NCBI GenBank assembly: GCA_050330975.1
Contig: JBHJHK010000230.1
Span: 1 to 25,836, forward strand
Source of the DNA: JBHJHK01 sp050330975
Lineage (GTDB): Bacteria; Pseudomonadota; Gammaproteobacteria; Competibacterales; Competibacteraceae
Direction: 5' to 3'
DNA length: 25,836 bases
Shown here: positions 14,712 to 20,014 of the stretch, one piece after another
Layout of the letters: each line of letters begins with the position of its first letter
Numbering within the stretch: position 1 is the first letter of the stretch
Program-made: the position numbers and the translations under genes
Notes under the pieces: model-generated
Databases searched by the model: none
The model's input: only the letters and a program-made list of their open reading frames with translations
Told to the model about the DNA's origin: nothing

Positions 14712-16154
14712 TTAGGCGGCCTTTAAAGCATCGCCGCGCCGGGGCAGCGGCGTGGCCATGATCTCCAACAGCAAGTCCAACCGGCTGGGCCTGGCCAGGA
14801 GGGGCACCAGGTTGGGCAAGCTGTAGTAGTCGCCGCCAAAGGTCCAGGTCTCAAAGGCGATACCGCGCTTTTGTAGCGACTTCTGGAGCACCTCGGACGG
14901 GCTGTCCACCCGGACGATGAGCACCTCTGGCGCCGTCTGGAGCTCTTGGCAGTAGCGCTGGTACACCTCGCCGAAGAAGGGGGCGGTGTTCTCCCCCTCG
15001 TCGGTGACCACGACGATTTGCTCCACGGCCAGGCGCTGGCGCCGCAGCATCTCCAGACCCACCCCTATGGAGGTGGCCCCCGAGGCCCGCAGGTGGCGGA
15101 AGGCCTGTTCCCACGCCGTGGCGCCGTCTCCCCTGGCCTGGACGGCGTAGGGCATGGTGTCAAAGGCCACCACGTAGAGCTCGGCCTCACACACCCCGGA
15201 GATCAGCGCCGCCAGCTGCTTGCCCACTTCGATGGCCTTGTGCATGGACGAGGACTTGTCCACCAACAGCGCCGTGGCCCGCTTGATCCGTCCGGCGCCC
15301 TTGAGCTGCTGGTCGGTGACCGCGTCGAGGCGCTGGCGGGTCTCGGCGTCGACCTTGGCGGCTTCGGCGGCCACCTTGGCCTTGTAGGCCGACACCCGCA
15401 CAGCACCTTGGGCCCGGTGGAGCTTGGCCTCCACCGCACCTTTGACGGCGGGGTCGTCCGCCAGGCCCTGGCGCTGGAGCATTCCCAGGTGGTTGATCAC
15501 CTCGGCGGGGCTCATGACCTCCACCAAGGCCACCACCACCTCCGCCGACAAAGCCTTCAGGGCCCCCACGGCGGTGGTGAAGGGAATCCGGTGGCGGCGG
15601 ATCAACTCGGCCTGGACCCCGGCCTCCTGGGCCTTGGCCAGGGCCTTGACGGCCGCAGCCAGGCTGTCGTCCGGGGAGCGCCCCTTGAACAAAATCTCGT
15701 CGGCCCGCTCCGAGGGCTTGATGTGGAGCCCGGCGTACAGGCTCTTCATGGCGGCCTTGGCCCGGGTCACCGCCCGGTCGAACTGGACGGGGTTGGCCTC
15801 CCGGGTGCGCAGGTAGTGGACCACGGCGCTGCGGGCGCTGCGGGGCACCTTGCCGCAGAACACCTTCATGTAGCGCACCACCCGGGCCACCTGGTAGGGA
15901 GGTAGCGCCTGGAGGAGGACAAAGCCCGCCTCCCGGTGCTCGGGCAAGGCCGAGGTGAGCAACTGACCGATGAACACCTCGCCGTGGTCCCGGACGCTGA
16001 AGCGCTGGCTTTGGTACCACACCGCCAAGTGGCCGTAGAACAACGGGTCCTCGGCGATAAAGCCCCGGTGGAGCTCGGCGAGGGTCCCCACCTCCTGGTG
16101 GGGGGTGGTGAGTAGGCTGTTGAGCAAGGCCAAACGGCTGTCTTGTTCGTTCAT
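14712..16154 (-). CDS. Ro60-like TROVE/vWA protein (Rsr-type Y RNA-binding protein)
   Basis: A 480-aa protein. Residues ~1-290 are helical repeats without catalytic motifs (WYQSQRFSVRDHGEVFIGQLL, VVRYMKVFCGKVPRSARSAVVHYLR, FDRAVTRAKAAMKSLYAGLHIKP), as expected for a TROVE-like ring. Residues ~294-470 form a von Willebrand A domain with a complete MIDAS: D299-K-S301-S-S303, T361 (SGATSIG) and D385 (VVTDEGEN). Ro proteins bind Y RNAs on the outside of a ring and guide structured-RNA decay or RNA quality control; in Deinococcus and Salmonella the gene sits next to Y RNA genes. Here three tRNA-like RNAs flank it on the same strand, which supports the call. It is slightly shorter than typical Rsr (~530 aa). 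No PNPase or rtcBA gene is nearby. The alternative is a generic TROVE-unrelated vWA protein. Confidence 0.78.
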   Translation of the reverse strand: MNEQDSRLALLNSLLTTPHQEVGTLAELHRGFIAEDPLFYGHLAVWYQSQRFSVRDHGEVFIGQLLTSALPEHREAGFVLLQALPPYQVARVVRYMKVFCGKVPRSARSAVVHYLRTREANPVQFDRAVTRAKAAMKSLYAGLHIKPSERADEILFKGRSPDDSLAAAVKALAKAQEAGVQAELIRRHRIPFTTAVGALKALSAEVVVALVEVMSPAEVINHLGMLQRQGLADDPAVKGAVEAKLHRAQGAVRVSAYKAKVAAEAAKVDAETRQRLDAVTDQQLKGAGRIKRATALLVDKSSSMHKAIEVGKQLAALISGVCEAELYVVAFDTMPYAVQARGDGATAWEQAFRHLRASGATSIGVGLEMLRRQRLAVEQIVVVTDEGENTAPFFGEVYQRYCQELQTAPEVLIVRVDSPSEVLQKSLQKRGIAFETWTFGGDYYSLPNLVPLLARPSRLDLLLEIMATPLPRRGDALKAA

Positions 16155-16200
16155 GGCGAGCCTCTTCTGTGATTGCGCTGTAGACCGCGCGGGCGGTGGG

Positions 16201-16449
16201 CTACGGTTGCCACCGGTCTAGGCCGGTGTTGCCCAAGACGCTGACCACGACCCGCCGGTAGTCGGCGACGGCCTGGGACCGCTGATGGCCGGTGAGCTGG
16301 GGCTTGTTGAGGCGGCTTTGAAGCCGCCGGTAGGCCTGCATCACCAGCCGATCCCGGGTGGCGTTGCCCGTGGCCAAGGGCATGGGAACGGCCCGCCGGA
16401 CCTGGGGCCGCACCATGAGCACCGTGTGTTCTAGGATGTCTACCGTCAC
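16201..16449 (-). CDS. Small orphan protein upstream of the Ro-like gene
   Basis: About 82 aa from a GTG at 16447-16449, preceded at 9 nt by AGGGGAG. An upstream ATG at 16485 would add 12 residues but has no ribosome site. I do not recognise it. It has an N-terminal beta-like stretch (VTVDILEHTVLMVRPQV) and a basic helical part (RDRLVMQAYRRLQSRLNK, HQRSQAVADYRRVVVSVLGN). It is rich in Arg and Gln with no Cys, so RNA contact is conceivable. It is separated from the Ro start by 46 nt, hence probably one operon. It may be a Ro partner, but nothing in the sequence proves it. Confidence 0.6.
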   Translation of the reverse strand: MTVDILEHTVLMVRPQVRRAVPMPLATGNATRDRLVMQAYRRLQSRLNKPQLTGHQRSQAVADYRRVVVSVLGNTGLDRWQP

Positions 16450-16733
16450 CGTCCCATCTCCCCTGTGGATGGACCCCAAGCCCATCGTTTCGCCGGGACC
16501 TGCCCCAGAGATCGCCCCTCGGGGCGTCTCCCGGCGTTCCCGGGGGGATCGCCGTCAACGCACCAAAGGGACTCCCTCGACGAAATTCGTCCCGGAGCGC
16601 TCAGTGCCCCCGGTGGGAAAAGCCCATGGTTGACTCGTTGCTGTCACCGAGGTGACTCCTGTCATTCCGTTGGTTACTCGCCGTTGGTTACCCGTCGCTG
16701 TCGACAGCGACGCAAATCAATAAAAATAAAGTG
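16450..16733. promoter_or_regulatory. Leader between Y RNA 2 and the orphan gene, with dyads and a direct repeat
   Basis: About 280 nt without a gene. It holds a perfect 20-bp palindrome (CGTCGCTGTCGACAGCGACG, 16693-16712), a GTCACC-GA-GGTGAC dyad (16643-16656), and a 14-bp tandem repeat, CCGTTGGTTAC(T/C)CG, twice at about 16669-16696. None is followed by a T-run on either strand, so they are more likely operators or 5'-leader structures than terminators. Confidence 0.5.
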
Positions 16734-16872
16734 TCCTGCGCAAGTCCAATCGACTACGGTACAGCTTGACTCGGCGCTCTACCCCCTGAGCTACCGGGCC
16801 AACGCGGCCCAGAGAGGACTCGAACCTCCGACATCCAAGGGGTGTGTAGGTCCATTGCATGGGGGCGCAGGA
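16734..16872 (-). ncRNA. Y RNA 2 (YrlA-like), permuted tRNA-like domain
   Basis: About 139 nt. The ends pair perfectly over 8 bp (TCCTGCGC/GCGCAGGA). The order on the minus strand is T-arm GGAGG-TTCGAGT-CCTCT (16813-16829), 3' acceptor CTGGGCC, 5-nt loop GCGTT, 5' acceptor GGCCCGG (7 bp with one G-T), TA, and D-arm GCTC-AGGGGGTA-GAGC (16776-16791). CCGAG and CTTGG can also pair as an anticodon-stem remnant. Conserved flanks are ATGGACCTACAC and GTCGATTGGACTTG. GAC-C-TAC opposite GTAGTC leaves a bulged C, similar to the bulged C in the Ro-binding helix of animal Y RNAs. The acceptor sequence differs from Y RNA 1 and 3 with pairing kept, i.e. covariation. Confidence 0.8.
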
Positions 16873-16884
16873 AAAAATAGCCAT

Positions 16885-16918
16885 AAAAAAACCCGCGACG
16901 ATGACTCGGGCGCGGGTT
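16885..16918 (-). terminator. Rho-independent terminator between Y RNA 3 and Y RNA 2
   Basis: Minus strand: AACCCGCG / CGCGGGTT stem of 8 bp, 13-nt loop, then seven T in total after the GGG. It ends about 12 nt before the closing stem of Y RNA 2, so it terminates the upstream RNA or attenuates Y RNA 2. Confidence 0.85.
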
Positions 16919-17263
16919 CGCAAAACGGATCATCTAAACGCTATCCGTTCATGGAACCGAGCCTTTTGGGGCCTTTGGGGCAAAACCATTCCCCAGGGGC
17001 AAAGAACCCACGGGAAGGGGTATTATCCCAACGCCGAATGTCGATATCAGCCAACACAGTGTAATCATCGTCACCATCTAGAGATAAAAATTAACTTTGA
17101 GTTTGGGTCGAAAAAAATATCCCACACGAGTTTCACAGACTATACCATCTACCCGGTGCGCCGTCCCCCACGGAGCGCCCCTGGGTCAATCTGTGGAGTT
17201 GGGATGCGGGATCAAATCGCTCGCCAACGCTCACAAGCTTTGTAAAAAGTCTCTAAATAAGAT
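16919..17263. other. AT-richer spacer between Y RNA 3 and the internal terminator
   Basis: About 345 nt without a recognised gene. Close to the terminator the minus strand has a hairpin AACGGAT-N12-ATCCGTT (16924-16949) and GGGG/CCCC pairing upstream of it, so this may be the 3' part of another structured RNA. A TATAGT box (minus, plus positions 17139-17144) has no good -35 partner. I see no tRNA-like domain and no protein frame worth calling. Confidence 0.4.
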
Positions 17264-17410
17264 GTTCCGCGCGAGTCGTATCGACCGTCAATACACCCCG
17301 CTCTACCACTGAGCTACCGATCCGTCAGGTGGATCAGGGAGGAGTCGAACCTCCGACCTGGGGGTTGTCATCCCAAGGTATGTAAAGTCCATACAGTTAG
17401 GGCGCGGAAC
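17264..17410 (-). ncRNA. Y RNA 3 (YrlA-like), permuted tRNA-like domain
   Basis: About 147 nt. The ends pair perfectly over 8 bp (GTTCCGCG/CGCGGAAC). The order on the minus strand is T-arm GGAGG-TTCGACT-CCTCC (17338-17354), 3' acceptor CTGATCC, 7-nt loop ACCTGAC, 5' acceptor GGATCGG (7 bp with one G-T), TA, and D-arm GCTC-AGTGGTA-GAGC (17300-17314). An upper stem ACATACC/GGTGTAT joins the module to the closing stem. Conserved flanks are ATGGACTTTACAT and GTCGATACGACTCG. Its upstream sequence is homologous to that of Y RNA 1 (CTCAGTGGCGGGTTTT...), so the two units are duplicates. Confidence 0.8.
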
Positions 17411-17425
17411 AAACCGGTTGCGGGC

Positions 17426-17460
17426 AAAAAAAAACCCGCCACTGAGTGCTCAGGGGCGGG
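17426..17460 (-). terminator. Strong Rho-independent terminator/attenuator before Y RNA 3
   Basis: Minus strand: CCCGCC-C-CTGAG-CA-CTCAG-T-GGCGGG forms an 11-bp two-part stem, followed by nine T. It ends about 15 nt before the Y RNA 3 closing stem. Its 3' arm CTCAGTG can alternatively pair with CACTGA at the 5' end of the leader. Confidence 0.92.
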
Positions 17461-17655
17461 TGTCTCGCGACGACTGGGTATTCAGTCGGCGGACACCCTT
17501 CCGGAGAGCGTGCGATTCTCACCATGCCCTACAACCGTAGGTATGGCTGAGAGAGGGTTAAAACACTCTCTTGGCATACGGGTTGTGGTGGGGCTAAAGA
17601 CTTGCATGGTGGACGATCTCGTGGCTCTCTGGTAAATGTGAACAATTCAGTGCGT
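17426..17655 (-). ncRNA. Structured leader RNA B ending at the terminator
   Basis: About 230 nt from the predicted start 17655 (ACGCACTGA) to the T-run. The fold seen by eye is GAGAGC with GCTCTC and CACCATGC with GCATGGTG (8 bp perfect) as the trunk. Inside it is a long hairpin (ACAACC/GGTTGT, GTATG/CATAC, AGAGAG/CTCTCT). Then comes a hairpin GGTGTC...GACACC containing CGACTG/CAGTCG, then the terminator. No tRNA-like arms and no protein frame. A promoter, several long helices and a strong terminator support a discrete small RNA or an attenuating leader for the Y RNA/Ro operon. I do not recognise the family. Confidence 0.6.
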
Positions 17656-17661
17656 TGGAAG

Positions 17662-17727
17662 AATATAAATAAATCGCACCGATTCAATCAACCCCCAAAA
17701 CACAGAAATCGATGAATTTTTTGTGAC
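17662..17727 (-). promoter_or_regulatory. Promoter B with the same 22-bp upstream box
   Basis: Minus strand -10 TATATT (17662-17667), -35 TTGATT 18 nt upstream, predicted start about 17655. The 22-bp box at 17706-17727 is identical to that at 14542-14563 and again lies exactly 38 nt before the -10. The element CAGTGCGT (plus) lies 6 nt downstream of the -10 in both copies. Confidence 0.65.
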
Positions 17728-17820
17728 GCTCGCCCCGCCCGTTTGACAGGACAGCCCTTAACTTGCACACTGCCCGTGCCTGTGGCCTACCTTTGCCTTT
17801 GCCAACTGTTTGATTATTCT

Positions 17821-18483
17821 ATGAAATATCGTCTTTCGATCCCTGGTGCCGCCATGCTAGCACTCATTTCGGGTGCGACCCAAGCCCTGGAGAACGGCCA
17901 GCAGTTCGGCGACTGGGCCGTGCGCTGCGAAGCCCTGGGCCCCAACACCGCGCCCACCTGCACCCTGGTGCAAACCCTGGTGGACAGCGACAGCCGCCGC
18001 TCGGTGATGCAGATGGTGACGGGCTATTTCGACCGGGGCCAACCGGCGGCCCTCATCGCCGTACCCCTCAACGTGGCCCTCACCCGGGGTGTGGCGGTGG
18101 CGGTGGAGGGCCTTGAGCCCCGTTTGGTCAGCTACAGCCACTGCACCGCCACGGGCTGCGTCGCCGGTCTGGCCCTCGACGACGCCCTGATCCAGGCCTT
18201 TCGCCGCCAGTCCCAGGGGCGAGTGGCCTTCTGGGATCTCTCGGGCCAGGCCATTGAACTGGGCATTTCCCTGGAGGGCTTTGCCGCCGGCTTTGCGGCT
18301 TTAGCCGAGGGGGCGTCGCCGGGAACTGCCGCCCCCAGGGACCCCGCCGTGGGCACCGTCAATGGCACCCAGGGTCAATCCCAGGGCCCCGTCGCCGCCG
18401 AAGCGGTCGATGGGGCCGTCGCCGAAGAAGAAGCCGAGACCGAGCGCCGCCCGGTGTGGCGCCGGGAGTGGGGGGATCGCTAG
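17821..18483 (+). CDS. Invasion-associated locus B (IalB)-family secreted protein
   Basis: A 220-aa protein. The ATG at 17821 begins a signal peptide (MKYRLSIPGAAMLALISGATQA). The mature part has the IalB blocks FGDWAVRCEALG, CTLVQTLVD, LNVALTRGVAVAVEG, YSHCTATGCVAGLALDD and LGISLEGFAAGFAAL, including the paired cysteines. The last ~50 residues are low-complexity (Ala/Gly/Glu) and end in Arg-rich WRREWGDR, an extension not typical for the family. The protein is periplasmic or surface-exposed; despite the family name its function in free-living bacteria is unknown. No strong ribosome site precedes the ATG. TTGACA at 17743-17748 may be its -35, but the -10 is weak. Confidence 0.82.
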   Translation: MKYRLSIPGAAMLALISGATQALENGQQFGDWAVRCEALGPNTAPTCTLVQTLVDSDSRRSVMQMVTGYFDRGQPAALIAVPLNVALTRGVAVAVEGLEPRLVSYSHCTATGCVAGLALDDALIQAFRRQSQGRVAFWDLSGQAIELGISLEGFAAGFAALAEGASPGTAAPRDPAVGTVNGTQGQSQGPVAAEAVDGAVAEEEAETERRPVWRREWGDR

Positions 18484-18489
18484 GGATTG

Positions 18490-19389
18490 TCACCCGGCAA
18501 AGCGCGGCTCCGCCAACCCCGCCACGGCCACCTCGACGGCAAACAGCCCTCCCGACTGGGGATAGCGGGCCAGTTCGTCGGGGGTGCAGCGCCCCCGGGC
18601 AGTGGTGATGAACAACGTTTTGAGGTCCGCGCCGCCAAAGGCCACCATGGTGGGGTAGGGGGCGGGGACGGCGATCTCCGCCACCTGTTGCCCCTGGGGG
18701 TCGAGGCGCACAATGCGCCCCCCGGCGTAGAGGGCACTCCAGTAGTGCCCTTCGCCGTCCACCGCCGCCCCGTCGGGGCGCCCCTGGCCGCGGGGGAAGC
18801 GATGAAACACCGTCGGCTCTCCCACGTCCCCCGTGGCCAGGTCAAAGGCGCAGCGATAGACCACGTGCTCGGGGGTGTCGGCGTAGTAGAGGTAGGCTCC
18901 CCTTTGGTCAAAGGCCAAGCCGTTGGCGGTGGTCACCGCACGCCCCCGACGCCGGAAGGTCCCGTCGGCTTCTAGACAATACCAACCGCCCCCCGGGTGG
19001 TCCTTGGGGGCGTAGAGGGTGCCAGCCCAAAACCGCCCCTTGGGGTCGCAGCGACCGTCGTTAAACCGGGTCGTGGTCCGGTCGTAGTCCGGCGAGGGCA
19101 AGGGGGTGAGGCCCCCTTGGAGGGAGGCGATGCGGCAAAACCCCGAGCGCAGGGCGGCGATAAAATCCCCCCCTTGGGTCAGGGCAAAGCAGCCGATTTC
19201 CTCCGTCAACTGGAGGGTTTCTAGCGCTTTTGTGGCGGGGTCGAAACCGTGGAGGCGAAAGCCGTCGATGTCCACCCAGTAGAGGCGCTGGTTCACCTCG
19301 TCCCAGCGGGGACACTCCCCCAGCTGGGCCCGGGCGTCCAACACACAGCGCACCGGTCCCGCAATGATAGTCGGCGTCGAGGGGGCCAC
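18490..19389 (-). CDS. SMP-30/gluconolactonase-family sugar lactonase
   Basis: A 299-aa six-bladed propeller enzyme. The GTG start at 19389 lies 4 nt after the eda stop, so it is third in the edd-eda operon. Metal/active-site positions of the family are visible: Glu in LGECPRWD, Asn-Asp in TTRFNDGRCDPKGRFWAGT, Asn in VTTANGLAFD, and Asp in GRPDGAAVDGEGHYWSALY. Relatives hydrolyse gluconolactone, arabinonolactone or similar sugar lactones using a divalent metal. Position beside Entner-Doudoroff genes suggests a gluconolactone-type substrate. No pgl (6-phosphogluconolactonase) gene is in the window, so it could supply lactonase activity for the pathway, but this is inference. Confidence 0.88.
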   Translation of the reverse strand: MAPSTPTIIAGPVRCVLDARAQLGECPRWDEVNQRLYWVDIDGFRLHGFDPATKALETLQLTEEIGCFALTQGGDFIAALRSGFCRIASLQGGLTPLPSPDYDRTTTRFNDGRCDPKGRFWAGTLYAPKDHPGGGWYCLEADGTFRRRGRAVTTANGLAFDQRGAYLYYADTPEHVVYRCAFDLATGDVGEPTVFHRFPRGQGRPDGAAVDGEGHYWSALYAGGRIVRLDPQGQQVAEIAVPAPYPTMVAFGGADLKTLFITTARGRCTPDELARYPQSGGLFAVEVAVAGLAEPRFAG

Positions 19390-19393
19390 GGCG

Positions 19394-20014
19394 TCAGGTC
19401 CCGGGGGCCGTGGCCTGTCGAGCCAGGTCGGTGATGCGTCCCCAGTCGGAAGCGGCCACAACATCGCCGGGGGCCAGCCACGAGCCCCCCACGCACACCA
19501 CGTTGGGCAACGCCAAATAGTCCCTGAAGTTGTGGGGACCAACGCCCCCCGTGGGGCAAAACTGGAGCTCGGGGAGGGGACTCGCCAGGGCTTTTAACAG
19601 GGCCACGCCCCCCGCCGCCTCGGCGGGGAACAGTTTGAGGCGAGTAAACCCGGCGATCTGGGCCGCCATGGCCTCCGAAGGGGTCATGACCCCGGGCAAG
19701 GTGGGCAGTCCGCTGTCCAAGGCCGCCTTCAGGAGCTCCAGGGTGCTCCCCGGGGTCACGGCGAACTGGGCGCCGGCGTCCTTGGCCTGTTGGAACTGCT
19801 CGGGGCGGGTGACGGTGCCCACCCCCACCACGGCCCCCGCCACCCGAGCCATGGCCGCCATCACCTCCAGGGCCTTGGGGGTGCGCAGGGTCACCTCCAA
19901 CACGGTGACGCCGCCGGCCACTAGGGCCTCGGCTAGGGGCGCGGCTCGGTCGGGGTCGTCCAGGGTCAGCACCGGGATTACCAGACCCCGGGATAGCAGG
20001 GCATCGAGGTCCAT
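19394..20014 (-). CDS. eda: KDPG aldolase (2-keto-3-deoxy-6-phosphogluconate aldolase)
   Basis: A 206-aa class I aldolase with ATG at 20014, directly next to the edd stop. Active-site features are Glu40 in VTVLEVTLRTP with Arg44, the VVGVGTVTRPEQFQQAKDAGAQFAVTPG block, and Schiff-base Lys127 in GFTRLKLFPAE. FCPTGGVGPHNFRDYLAL and VVCVGGSWLAP bind phosphate. It splits KDPG into pyruvate and glyceraldehyde 3-phosphate, the last step of the Entner-Doudoroff pathway. Confidence 0.97.
   Translation of the reverse strand: MDLDALLSRGLVIPVLTLDDPDRAAPLAEALVAGGVTVLEVTLRTPKALEVMAAMARVAGAVVGVGTVTRPEQFQQAKDAGAQFAVTPGSTLELLKAALDSGLPTLPGVMTPSEAMAAQIAGFTRLKLFPAEAAGGVALLKALASPLPELQFCPTGGVGPHNFRDYLALPNVVCVGGSWLAPGDVVAASDWGRITDLARQATAPGT

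Noticed and set aside
17521..17600. TPP riboswitch suggested by CTGAGAGAGGG on the plus strand
   Set aside because: The rest of the thi-box is missing and the promoter and terminator show transcription from the minus strand.
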